From Salminus brasiliensis (Eukaryota > Chordata > Actinopteri > Characiformes > Bryconidae), in contig NC_132878.1 in NCBI RefSeq assembly GCF_030463535.1, positions 86,713,355 to 86,777,354 of the forward strand: 64,000 nucleotides of DNA, read 5' to 3'. Below, piece after piece: positions 10,367 to 20,035 of the stretch. The notes beneath the pieces are model-generated. The model saw nothing but the letters and a program-made list of their open reading frames with translations, was not told the origin of the DNA and did not search any database. A program made the position numbers and the translations under genes. How positions within the stretch are numbered: the first letter of the stretch is position 1; each line of letters begins with the position of its first letter.

Positions 10367-10976
10367 CAAGAGGGTACAAGAGGATATAAGAGGGTGCGAG
10401 GGGGTTTAAGAGGTTACGAGGGGGTATGAGGGGGTTTAAGAGGGTATCAGAGGGTATAAGAGGGTACGAGGGGGTACGAGAGGGTATAAGACAGCACAAG
10501 AGGGTATGAGAGGGTACAAGAGGGTATAAGAGAATATAAGAGGGTATGAGAGGGTTCAAGAGGGTATGAGAGCGTATGAGAGGGTATAAGAAGGCACAAG
10601 TGGGTACGAGAGGGTATAAGACGCACAAGAGGGTATAAAAGGGTACGACAGGGTATGAGAGAGTATAAGATGGCACAAGAGGGTATAAAAGGGTACAAGA
10701 GGGTATGAGAGGATATAAGGGGGGTATAAGCAGGTATGAGAGGGTACGAGATGGTATAAGACAACACAAGAGGGTATGAGAAGGTACGAGAGGGTATGGG
10801 AGAGTATAAGATGGCCCAAGAGGTTATGAGAGGGTACGAGAGGGCATGAGATGGTATAAGAGGGGAAGAGGGGGTTTATGATGACACAAGAGGGTATGAG
10901 AGTGCATGAGATGGTATAAGAGGGTAAACAAAGGTATGAGAGGGTATAAGAGGGTATGGGAGGGTACATGCAGGTA
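10367..10976 (+). repeat. AGAGGGTAYR minisatellite, block 9
   Basis: Near-identical copy of block 7 at +2,550 bp. Confidence 0.9.
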
Positions 10977-11133
10977 GACAACAAATGTTGAATTCAAAAA
11001 GCTGAAGATTCAGCAGCATCAGTGTTTGACATCACTTAAATTAGCCTACCTACCGAATGTCTAGGTGTGACACCATTCAGGTGACAGATCTCAACTCTTT
11101 ATAATGACACCTGGCCATGCAGCTTTCATGCAG

Positions 11134-11206
11134 GGCTCCATAGCTCAGTGGTTAGAGCACTGGTCTCGTAAACCAGGGGTCGCGAGTTCAATTCTCGCTG
11201 GGGCCT
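11134..11206 (+). tRNA. tRNA-Thr (CGT), array copy 9, anticodon-shifted
   Basis: Same sequence as copy 7, with anticodon CGT, intact pol III boxes and TTTT terminator. It reached two copies through the 2.55-kb duplication. Confidence 0.93.
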
Positions 11207-11661
11207 TTCAGAACTTTTAAAAGTCCAGAAAAAAGATGACCAAGGACACCTGAAGCAGTGAAGGACAGAACTTCACCGTTCACAAATCCTTCTAAATACT
11301 GCATCCTGTGAAAAGAAGATTCCAGTGAAATCAGGCTAGTCGTCAGTCTAAGGAATGAGTGGCATTTCCTGACAGTGCTGTAATCTTCTGCTCTCCTCTG
11401 CTGGCATTTCCACTTATTTCCACAACATTCAACCGAGCAGTGATACTGACATGAGTGAAAACCCCAGCAACACAGTAATGAAGGGGTTATAGGAGTCTAA
11501 ATGCACTGGCCTTGGAAATGAGGGTGACTGTGGCCTAAAGAGTTTCAGAGCACATGGATGCTGGCTTGGTCCCCAGACATCCTTGGCCCAAAAAAGGGCC
11601 ATGCACTCCTGCTAGTAGTGTACGTTCTTGGTGCACGTCATCCACTGCCTGCACAACAGTC

Positions 11662-11830
11662 CAAGAGGGTATGAGAGGGTATAGGAGGGTACGAGGGGAG
11701 ACGAGATGGTATGAGGGGATACAAGAGGGTATAAGAGGACATGAGAGCGTACGAAAGGGTATAAGACAACACAAGAGGGTATGAGAGGGAATACAAAGGT
11801 ACGAGAGAGTATAAGAGGCACAGGCAGGTA
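11662..11830 (+). repeat. Short AGAGGGTAYR minisatellite, block 10
   Basis: About 17 units. Same shortened-unit architecture as block 5, preceding the last tRNA copy. Confidence 0.88.
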
Positions 11831-11987
11831 GAAGACAAATGATGAATTCAAAAGGCTGAAGATTCAGCAGCATCAGTGTTTGACATCACTTAAATTAGCC
11901 TACCTACCGAATGTCTAGGTGTGGCACCATTCAGGTGACCGATCTCAACTCTTTATAATGACACCTGGCCAAGCAGCGTTCAGGCAG

Positions 11988-12060
11988 GGCTCCATAGCTC
12001 AGTGGTTAGAGCACTGGTCTTGTAAACCAGGGGTCGCGAGTTCAATTCTCGCTGGGGCCT
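11988..12060 (+). tRNA. tRNA-Thr (TGT), array copy 10
   Basis: Identical to copy 1 with TGT anticodon, intact boxes and terminator. It is the last tRNA gene of the array. Its unit tail is interrupted by the LINE at 12336. Confidence 0.95.
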
Positions 12061-13033
12061 TTCAGAACTTTTAAATGTCCAGAAAAAAAGATGACCAAGG
12101 ACACCTGGAGCAGTGAAGGACAGAACTTCACCATTCACAAATCCTTCTAAATACTGCATCCTGTGAAGAAGATTCCAGTGAAATCAGGCGAGTCGTCAGT
12201 CTAAGGAATGAGTGGCTTTTCCTGACAGTGCTGTAATCTTTTGCTCTGTCTTGAAGGTCCACTCTGCCACAATAGTCTATAGTTAGAGACTGTAGTTTAC
12301 CTTTTGAGTCTAATCCTACAATACTTCACCAAATATACCAAAAGTCTGCACCAAAAAACAGAGCAGGGAACACTCTGGACCTGATCTTCAGCAGACCTGT
12401 CCCTGCTCTAGATGTGGCTGTGACTCCTTTGGACTTCTCTGATCACCACTTTCTCTCCTTCTGACTCCCCCTCTCCGCTCTTTCAACCACTGCTTCTGCA
12501 AGTTCTTCCACTCTTCACCGCAATTTTCGCTCTGTCTCCCCCTCAGCTCTTCCTCATCTTGAATCCTTCTCCTCTCTCCCACTAGAAACTGCTACAGACA
12601 CTCTTCTTTCATTTATCTCCACCTCTGTCGACCTTCTCTGCCCTTTCTCACCTAGGTCAGCAAATTCTTTTTCACCTTCCCCGTGGCTGTCAGATGTTCT
12701 CTGCAACAACCGTAGAGAGCTGAAAGGAAGTGGCGGAAGTCACAACACGACTCCGACCTCCACTCCTATCAGTCTCTTCTCTCCAGGTTCAGAACGGAAG
12801 TTGCGGCTGCTAAAGCATCTCACTACAGGGGAAAACTGGAAGCATCTGCATCTGACCCACGCAAACTCTTCACCATCTTCTCCTCTCTCCTCAACCCTTC
12901 AACTCCCCCACCACCCACTACCCTGTCTGCACAAGATTTTGTCTCCTTCTTTGAAGAAAAGGTTGACAAGATCCGTTGATCTTTCCCCCCTGCCTCTACC
13001 CCGCTCTCTACACTTGGCCCTCCTCCTCCCTCT

Positions 13034-13214
13034 CAAGGATTCAAGGATTCAAGGAGACTTTATTGTCATTCGCATCACATGTGGTACATGGGGTGGAACG
13101 AAATTGTGGTACCCAAGGACCCAGTTTTACCCAGACAGCAGTACTTAAATAAATAAAATATACATAAATATATAAAAATATATGTAAAAATGAAAATGTA
13201 AAAATGAAAAATCC
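13034..13214 (-). mobile_element. Retroelement 3' tail inserted in the LINE
   Basis: Reverse-strand insert ending in repeated TTCAAGGA units next to an AATAAAG-like tail, typical of fish LINE 3' ends. It is flanked by the pyrimidine direct repeat CCTCCCTCT at 13025-13033 and 13215-13223, a likely 9-bp target-site duplication. It interrupts the host LINE frame. Confidence 0.7.
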
Positions 13215-14655
13215 CTCCCTCTGTCCTGCTTCTCTCTCTTTCCACAGATGACCTCCTACATCTTCTCACCTCTAATAATCCTACCACCTGTCCGCTAGAC
13301 CCTGTTACATCCCCTCTGTTCCAAACAATTGCTCCAAACCTCCTTCCTTTCATCTCCTTCATCATAAAAAGCTCTTTGTTGTCAGGTCAGGTACCATCCG
13401 CCTTCAAGTCTGCCAGAGTTGTGCCTATCCTAAAGAAGCCTACTCTGGACAGCTTGGACATCAGCAACTACAGACCCATTTCTCTTCTTTCCTTCCTCTC
13501 AAAGATTCTCGAACGCTCTGTATACAACCAACTGTCTCTCTTTCTCACCCTGAACAATGTACAGGACCCTAACCAGTCTGGCTTCAAAGCTGCACACTCT
13601 ACTGAAACTGCTCTCATTGCAGTTACAGAGAAGCTCCATGCAGCTAAAGCTGCCAAACTGTCATCGGTTCTGATCCTTCTTGACCTCTCTGCAGCTTTTA
13701 ACACAGTGGACCACAAGGTCCTCCTGTCTATCCTTGCCGGCCTTGGAATTACCGGCTCTGCATGGCGATGGTTTGCATCGTACCTGCAGGGATGCTCATA
13801 CCAGGTCACGTGGCAGGGGGACACGTCCGCTCCTTGTAGTCTCTCCACTGGTGTTCCACAAGGCTCGATTCTTGGTCCTCTTCTTTTCTCACTCTACACT
13901 CACTCTCTTGGTAAAGTGATATGCTCTCATGGATTCTCTTACCACTGTTACGCCGACAACACTCAACTCATGCTTTCTTTCCCACCGTCTGACACACAGG
14001 TTTCTGCCCGCATCACAGCATGCCTCGCTGATGTCTCTTCTTGGATGGCGGCTCACCACCTCAAACTCAACCCCAGCAAGACGGAGCTGCTGTACATCCC
14101 GGGAACTGCTGGACCAAAAAACGATCTTGCCATCTCCTTTGAGAACTCACTGATTACTCCTTCTACAGAAGCTTGAAGCCTTGGTGTAGTCATGGGTGAT
14201 CAGTTATCGTTTTCAAGTCATGTTGCAAATGTAACTCGGTCCTGCAGATTTCTCCTGTACAACATCCGGAGAATTCGACCCTTCCTCTCTAGAGAGGTCG
14301 CCCAGGTGCTCGTTCAGTCTCTCGTCACTTCCAGACTTGACTACTGCAACTCTCTTCCGGCTGGTCTCCCTCTGCGCACCATCAGGCCCCTGCAACTCAT
14401 CCAGAATGCAGTGGCACGGGTCGTCTTCAACGTCCCTAAATTCAGCCATGTCACTCCACTGCTGCGTTCTCTTCACTGGCTTCCTGTAGCTGCTTCCCGC
14501 ATCAGATTCAAAACCCTGACGCTGGCCTACAAAGCCAAGAACGGACCAGCCCCTCCGTACTTGATGGCAATGGTCAAAAGCCGATCCGCACCTAGAGCCC
14601 TTAGAGCTTCAAGTACGGCTCTGCTCGATCCGCCATCCCTCAAAATCCGTGGAAG

Positions 14656-14872
14656 TGGTTGGTATGGCGCAACAGATAATACCACTACCTGCTAGTGAGC
14701 TACCTCACCACGTAGGAGACTGGGGTTCGATTCCCAGTCTGGGTGACTATGCTGCGCTACACCAATAAGAGTCCTTTGGCAAGACTCCTAACACTATATT
14801 GGCCCACCGCTGTAATACAAGTAACCTTGTAAGTCGCTCTGGATAAGAGCGTCAGCTAAATGCCATAAATGT
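14656..14872 (+). mobile_element. tRNA-derived SINE nested in the LINE
   Basis: The head resembles a tRNA with B box GGGGTTCGATTCC. The tail (GTAAGTCGCTCTGGATAAGA and onward) matches the 3' end of the surrounding LINE, so the SINE presumably uses that LINE's machinery. The LINE sequence GGAAG|ACAAG is split by the insert. A second copy lies at 28142-28388. Confidence 0.85.
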
Positions 14873-15140
14873 AAGACAAGTGTCCTGGCACCAAAGTGGT
14901 GGAACGAGCTTCCCTTGGGTGTCAGAACAGCCGAGTTGCTCGCTGTCTTCAAATGCAGACTGAAGACCCACCTCTTCAGAGAATACAAATGGTTATTGAC
15001 TTGTGTTTAGTAATGTCTAAAGCTTAAAGGTATCTTTGAACTATTAGTGTATTCTAACTAGCTATGGTTTTTCTTGGATAAATGGTAAAGCACTTTTGTA
15101 AGTCGCTCTGGATAAGAGCGTCTGCTAAATGCCGTAAATG

Positions 15141-15392
15141 TACATTTTCCACAGAGTTACCGAACCCCACAGTTTCTCCCCTTGCCCTGAGGTGACTGCC
15201 CACCACCCCAGTTGTGTGCCCTCATGGCCATAATCAGTAGCGTGTGTTCGCTGCCACAGATGGGTTAAATGTGGAGGTTGTGGAAGTGATTAATCTTACT
15301 CTCAAAACAGGGCCACACTCTTCTGCTAGTAGTGCACGTTCTTGGTGCACATCGGCCACTGCCTGCACAACAGTCCAAGAGGGTACAAGCAG
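15141..15392 (+). repeat. Right-hand remnant of the last tRNA-Thr unit
   Basis: Sequence beyond the LINE resumes the unit tail (TACATTTTCCACAGAG). It is then interrupted by a decayed SINE piece (about 15171-15295, GCCACAGATGGGTTAAATG). It ends with the tail terminus CTGCTAGTAGTGCACGTTC through CAACAGTCCAAGAGGGTACA. It contains no tRNA gene and just one minisatellite unit, marking the original right border of the array. Confidence 0.8.
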
Positions 15393-15423
15393 CTTCTGCA
15401 GCACCATTGCTTGACAGATAACA

Positions 15424-15774
15424 ATAAAGTATTGGGACATCCGCTAATTTAAAGTTTCTGCCTAAATCAAGGGGACTTAAGATTTTATTCTGCTTTTGTT
15501 GGAGTAACTGTCTACATGCTCCAGGGAAGATGTTCTACTAAAATGTGGAGCACTGCTGTAAAAACCTGTTTGCATTAGTTAGTGAGGTCAGGATGTAGAA
15601 TGACCAACACCCCCACCTCATCCCTAAGCCCTATACTATTGGCAGCACTTCTCTACAGGGACTAGACAAGCAGTGCATGTGCATTTGCTTATCTGTGTCA
15701 GCAATGGGTGCAACTTGAAGTAGCTGAAGACATTAATTAGAAGTGGTGTCCACAAACATTTGGACATACAGCGT
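15424..15774. mobile_element. Mariner-like MITE, shortened copy
   Basis: Begins with the terminus AGTATTGGGACAT and ends with GGTGTCCACAAACATTTGGA, the two ends of a ~490-bp non-autonomous family found about ten times in the window. It encodes no transposase. It lies between the tRNA array and the 3' end of ino80c. Confidence 0.75.
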
Positions 15775-15934
15775 ATCTGATTTTCCCTGGCTGTTTCTCT
15801 GCTTAGGCCCCCCTCTAAAGAAGAGTAAGGGTAAACATCTATTTTAAGTTTAATAAACTTAGTGTCACAATTTAGTATCAACAGTAGAGGGCAGCAAATA
15901 CAAAGCTCAAAATCAACACGAAGCCAACAGAGCT

Positions 15935-16325
15935 CTTCAAAAACTATGGCTTTATTTTACAAATAACTTACATAACATACAAAAGTTGTTTAAGCCACAT
16001 CCATCCCAAAATCCAGAGCTTTTGCTTATTAATGAACATCTGCGTTAAAAGTATAATTTTCTCTCGTGGAGGAAAATGATGTTGTCTACTGGACAACAAG
16101 CTTACCTCGACATTTCAGACGTTAATAACCTACATACATTATGTACAAGCCTGCTTTTATAAGGATCAGAATGTAGATCCATGACTCGCTGTCCTTTTCT
16201 TCAAGTACTCAGTGGTACCTGACAATTTCCTTTAGACCCCCTTCCAACGTGGTTCCAGGACCGCCTTGTCTACCTCTTCGATGGAGCCAGTGTAGGTACA
16301 TGTACTATATATAGGAGATGTTCTC
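15935..16325 (-). other. ino80c: ino80c 3' UTR and polyadenylation signal
   Basis: Non-coding stretch after the ino80c stop codon. The reverse strand carries AATAAA at 15951-15956, so cleavage is expected around 15930-15940. No other gene is seen between this point and the tRNA array. The UTR end is inferred. Confidence 0.6.
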
Positions 16326-16457
16326 TCAGGGGACGATGCAGGTGGCCTTTCGAAGAGCCAGGTAACCCGTCACTACATCTGTGGGGAGCAGGCGGATGTA
16401 GGAGAACTCCTCAGATGAGGTAAAGCGTAATTTAGTCTGAGGGTCTGTGTAATTTGC
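16326..16457 (-). CDS. ino80c: ino80c terminal coding exon 5
   Basis: 43 codons and TGA. Acceptor TTCCAG. Encodes the second half of the YL1 C-terminal domain and the conserved GYLALRKAT end. Confidence 0.93.
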   Translation of the reverse strand, partial: ANYTDPQTKLRFTSSEEFSYIRLLPTDVVTGYLALRKATCIVP

Positions 16458-19400
16458 CTGGAAAACAAAGTGCAGAAAAGGAAGTTACAGCAAAGAATGA
16501 AACATACACCAAGCCCGACCTGCTTACAAAAACACAGCTAAATGAGCCTTCTATTCAAATGGGTTCAGAAGGCCCTCTCTAGCATCACCAGCTTTAGTTT
16601 TGGCTAAAGACTTCTTTTTGTAAATGCTTTTCTATGGCTGACTTACCATCACCTCTGCATTTGACTGTTAAAAATGGCTTTCAAATCTTGCTTCTTTCCA
16701 TACTGTGCTAATATACAACTGACTCTTTTACTATTCTATCTTAGAGACATTTACATTTACTGCTTTAGCTAACACTCTTATCCAGAGCGGCCTGCATTTG
16801 AATCATGTTACACAAGTAAGAGAACGTAAAGTTATGGGTCTTGCCCAAGGACAATGTCGGTATAGTGGTGGGGCTGGGCTGGCCCACCATGCTATACCAA
16901 CCACATTCAACCAACTACTAACATACATAGACCAAACTGTTGGTACCTTTTTAAGGGGTTAAATTGTCAAGACAATTTTATTAAATTCAATTGGACTTTG
17001 AGTTTAATAAAATTGGAAAAAAAAAAACAACAACAATGTTACTGTTAGTTACTTAATGTTAGTCAATTAATGCAAAAATTTACAAATATGTGCAAATGTA
17101 TGACTGAAGCCTGGGTGATTATACTAATAGTAAAACATAATAAATATGTAGAGCAGTGATGTGTTGTGTGCTTAAATGAACAGTAAAACAGAAAGTCCAG
17201 GAGTGTATGCTGAGGTAGACCAGTCTGGTATTGTAGTATCACATATGTAAATGAGGTGTACAGTGCAGTGTTGAGTATAGCAGCTAGTGTTCAGGTAGAG
17301 AGAACAGAACACAGCTTATGTATAGAGTTCCAGTTAAAGTGCACAGTGCATACAGTTCCTGAGGCAGTGGAGCTCAGTGTGGGTATGATGAGTGAACTCA
17401 CCGGTAATCCTGAGATATCAGAGTACTTTTTAGGAGGCTTCATTGAAGGAGGAGAATCTATATTATAATCTATAAGAAGCAGAAGCAGAAGACATGTCTA
17501 TTGAAACGATTCAAAAACCATGCAAATCATAATCGACTAATATAAAACATAAACTAGTTTAAATCCGAGCTGAGGAGTTCTGACTCATACTTACAGTTGG
17601 GATCACTGATTTTCCAGGGTAGTGCTCTCTCGGCTGCCAGAATCTGCTTCAGATTCTTCCATGTCCGATTCTTCTTCCCTGCTGCCGCACCTCCAATACC
17701 TGAATGCTACAGAGAACGGAGTGGAGTGAAAACAAGGAAATTACGCATTTGGAGATAAGTAGTCACTGCCAGCATGTGGAAATTAGACACCTCTTATATG
17801 CGTCATGTCACAAAACACATGCAGAGCCAAGATTCAAGGACTGTGTGTGTATCTATTAGATTTTTCTTTGGCAAACCACTCTTGTTGCATGTTATGTGTT
17901 GTTGATCTTCTGCCTTTCTTTAAATACAGGCATGCAAACTATATTTACAGTAACGGTTTGCCATCGAATAATCTAATTTACACAGTTTTCATCCATTTAC
18001 CCTAAAGGAACATCTCAGTCAAGTTATATTTGGGGCTTGAATAAATTTGAATGTCCAACTCAGCTAAGTGTCCTGTTACATCTGCTCCAATGCAACTGGT
18101 GGTTTAGCAGCACAAGCTGGGATCTCATCTAAAGTCCTACCACAAAGTTGGGGTCTTTAAAAGGCAGAGGCTTGGTGGCAGGCTCAACAGGCTGCGCACA
18201 GGCATCTGCTGTAGCAACCGGCTTCCCATCTGCTGAATCAACGATCACAATCTGAAAACACACAAGCAAAGCCAAAAACAATTACCACAGCACACACAAG
18301 CTAATATCCTATGCGTCTGTCAGTGAGACTGCCTAGCCAAGTAAAGTCTGCTCAGTTAGATGCTGAACACCCCCCTTAAAATAGACTGGCTCTGTTGCAA
18401 AGCAGTCACCTAAATGTTTAGTTAAAAGGGAAGGAGATAGTCAGCACTGCTGCTAACCCGTTCATGACTGGTGATGCTACTAACAACAGCCAAGCCAACA
18501 AGAATTAAATAATTTTAATAACTACATCACTAACTTTAATGGCATTTGGCTGATGTTCTTATCCAGAAGAACACACATTTGAATCACGTTACACAGGTAG
18601 GTGAACGTAGAAGTTTTGCCCAACAACTTTTAATGTAGCATGGGGAGGTTGTTTAGAAAGCAAGGCTTAATCTTCCACAATTCAAACAATGCACTGACAT
18701 TTAAAAGATGTCATACAGTGCATTTCCTCAGTATTTTAAAGTGTTCTGAGATGTCTACGTAGATAGAAGACAAGCTGTGCTGCAGTGTTATGGATTGGTT
18801 GACCGGGCCTGATAATACAGAGGAAGATCAGCCAGGAAAGAGCTGCAATAGTCAAGCCTCAGAACCTAATAAGAGAAGAAGAGCTGAACCAGGTGCGTTC
18901 GAGCAAACTGGACACAAGCGGTAAAGCCCTGTCCTTTTCAACTTCAGCCCCAGTGCATTTTCTTGGTATTTCGTTCCTGCACAGGTTGCCAACCCTATTT
19001 CTGGATCTTGGACTTGGATCTCCCGGTCCTACACATTTTAGTGTTTCACATGTTACCAACACAGTTAACTAATTCAACTAGAGTTGGGAATCTTTGTGTT
19101 GCAGACGTTTTTAACTCTGCACATGTAGGTATTCAGGTTTCAGGTATTCTCTGATATTATTTCACCATATAGGCTTTTATGGATATTTATGAGTGTTAAT
19201 AAATGAGTACGTGTTTATGTATGAATATTCATTTATATAGTTACACACAGACTTCCCATCGCCATGGTCCTACAACTTAAACCCTTCGATCACAACATCC
19301 CAATCACTGTGGACGCCTGGGTTTCCCCAGTGCCCTCGTTTTTGGAAAGCCATATGGTCACTGTAATCCATACTTTGGTTTCAGAGGTTTCAGAGGATTT

Positions 19401-19883
19401 AACTCCTTCCCACTGCCACAACATCCCAAAATGGTCACCTATTGTAGTGTGTCTAACGTGCTTAAATTGCATAGAGAAATAATGAACAGATCCTATAATG
19501 AAAAATGAACCGACTCTTGAACCGAATCTAAAACCGTACCGAGGCTGAACCTATACCCCTCACCAGAACCAGGGCACTAGCGCCCCCTAGCGATCAAACA
19601 ACAGCGGAAAAGCAGACTGTCCGCTCTTAAATCCTCGGTCCTGTCTGACCTGAGCTGGTCCAGGCCCAAGGCCGGAGGCTGGTGCAGAAGCAGGCTGCAC
19701 TTTCCTCTTCTTGCTGTTGTTGTTTACGGTGTTGTTGATCTGGAGCTGCGGAGGTCCGGCGGGACTCGCTGCTCGTTTCTTCCCCCTCGCCGCCGCTAAG
19801 ACCGGCACTAGTTTAATGGTGCCAGAGGCCCCCGAACTCAGCTCCCCAGTGCCCGCTGAGGCCGGAGTGGACGGAGCTGCCAT
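16326..19883 (-). CDS. ino80c: INO80 complex subunit C (Ies6 homologue), five-exon gene
   Basis: Subunit of the nuclear INO80 chromatin-remodelling complex, which slides nucleosomes and exchanges H2A.Z. The family pairs with the Arp5 module. Coding exons (minus strand): 19650-19883, 18141-18251, 17595-17706, 17402-17469, 16326-16457. They give 218 codons with GT/AG junctions and matching phases. Residues 1-78 are low-complexity with basic patches (GKKRA, KKRKVQ), likely nuclear localisation. Residues 106-152 contain PLPFKDPNFVHSG and KKNRTWKNLKQIL, the family signature. Residues ~168-197 (KKYSDISGLP, ANYTDPQTKLRF, EEFSYIR) form the YL1 C-terminal domain. The protein ends GYLALRKATCIVP. Human INO80C has about 190 residues, the N-terminus being the variable part. 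The start was chosen at MAAPST because it opens the first exon in a CpG-rich promoter. An upstream in-frame ATG exists. Confidence 0.93.
16745..16920 (-). repeat. Decayed LINE/SINE tail in ino80c intron 4
   Basis: Reverse-strand copy of the tail ending in ACTCTTATCCAGAGCGGCC, followed by a relic body running to CTATACCAACCAC. Related fragments lie at 18535-18660 (intron 1) and 37110-37320. Confidence 0.6.
17402..17469 (-). CDS. ino80c: ino80c coding exon 4
   Basis: 68 bases completing the split Tyr codon and encoding YNIDSPPSMKPPKKYSDISG, LP. Acceptor TTATAG, donor GTGAGT. Small exon, easily missed by open-frame searches. Confidence 0.9.
17595..17706 (-). CDS. ino80c: ino80c coding exon 3
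   Basis: 37 codons plus one base, from HSGIGG through SDPN, with acceptor TTCTCTGTAG and donor GTAAGT. Contains the most diagnostic block of the family, RTWKNLKQIL followed by ERALPW. Confidence 0.93.
18141..18251 (-). CDS. ino80c: ino80c coding exon 2
   Basis: 37 codons, acceptor TTTTCAG, donor GTAGGA, phase 0 at both ends. Carries KPLPFKDPNFV, the start of the conserved region. Confidence 0.9.
18535..18960 (-). repeat. Decayed LINE-like fragment in ino80c intron 1
   Basis: Starts with a degraded tail (GGCATTTGGCTGATGTTCTT) and later contains CAATAGTCAAGCCTCAGAAC, resembling reverse-strand L2-type 3' regions of fish. No frame remains. The assignment is tentative. Confidence 0.4.
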
Positions 19884-20035
19884 GGGTTTAAACTGATATC
19901 CGCGATAAACAAACACTGAACACACGGTTAGCTACATGCTAACGGATACAGCACCCATAACAGCCGGACAGAAAGTCCGTCTCAGCGCCAGCTTCAGAAA
20001 AAACGTTCCGCTTTACTTTAGTTCCGCGTCATTTT
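19560..20035 (-). promoter_or_regulatory. ino80c: CpG-rich promoter and first exon region of ino80c
   Basis: CpG density rises clearly over the surrounding AT-rich DNA and falls away beyond 20035. It covers coding exon 1 and the short 5' UTR. This is the usual promoter type of a housekeeping nuclear gene. The transcription start is probably within 19890-20035. No TATA box is evident. Confidence 0.6.
19650..19883 (-). CDS. ino80c: ino80c coding exon 1
   Basis: 78 codons from MAAPSTPAS to GPGPAQ. The donor after CAG reads GTCAGA, phase 0. Ala/Ser/Pro-rich with Lys/Arg clusters. This is the poorly conserved end of the protein, so the exact donor is the least certain junction of the gene. Confidence 0.85.

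Larger units (their letters stand above)
8660..11390 (+). repeat. ~2.55-kb higher-order repeat, right copy
   Basis: Right-hand copy of the duplicated segment, with tRNA copies 8 and 9. Identity with the left copy ends near 11391, where the tail switches from CTCTGTCTTG to CTCTCCTCTG. Confidence 0.85.
12362..14995 (+). pseudogene. L2-type LINE ORF2 (endonuclease end + reverse transcriptase), broken
   Basis: Would encode the enzyme of target-primed reverse transcription. Visible motifs in order: TLDLIFSRP and SDHHF (endonuclease C-terminus), ARVVPILKK, NYRPISLLS, LDLSAAFNTVDH, GVPQGSILGPLLF and YADNTQLMLSF. The catalytic YADD is YADN, with the second Asp lost. A TGA at 14174-14176 interrupts the frame, which resumes unchanged at 14177 (probably CGA to TGA). 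The frame is further broken by a retroelement tail at 13034 and a SINE at 14656. The coding remainder continues after the SINE to the HLFREY-type end. Longest open piece: 13376-14173. Not functional. Confidence 0.85.
12336..15140 (+). mobile_element. 5'-truncated L2-clade LINE inserted in the last tRNA unit
   Basis: The left junction falls in the unit tail after CTTCACCAAAT. The right junction restores that tail at TACATTTTCCACAGAG, so the target site is clear. The body covers the end of an endonuclease domain (TLDLIFSRP, DFSDHHFLSF), the reverse transcriptase and the C-terminal region. It ends with the hairpin tail GCTCTGGATAAGAGC and TAAATG, the type used for 3'-end recognition in eel UnaL2-like LINEs. 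The element is damaged by a nonsense codon and two insertions (13034-13214 and 14656-14872). Confidence 0.88.

Noticed and set aside
84-12000. Many 60-160-residue minus-strand frames rich in SYTLSYPLIPS-type sequence
   Set aside because: They are translations of the 10-bp minisatellite. The complement of AGAGGGTAYR has no stop triplet in any frame, so open frames are automatic. All three frames are open at once and there is no start context or conservation of a protein.
13468-13848. Minus-strand frame of 126 residues
   Set aside because: Shadow of the LINE reverse transcriptase on the opposite strand.
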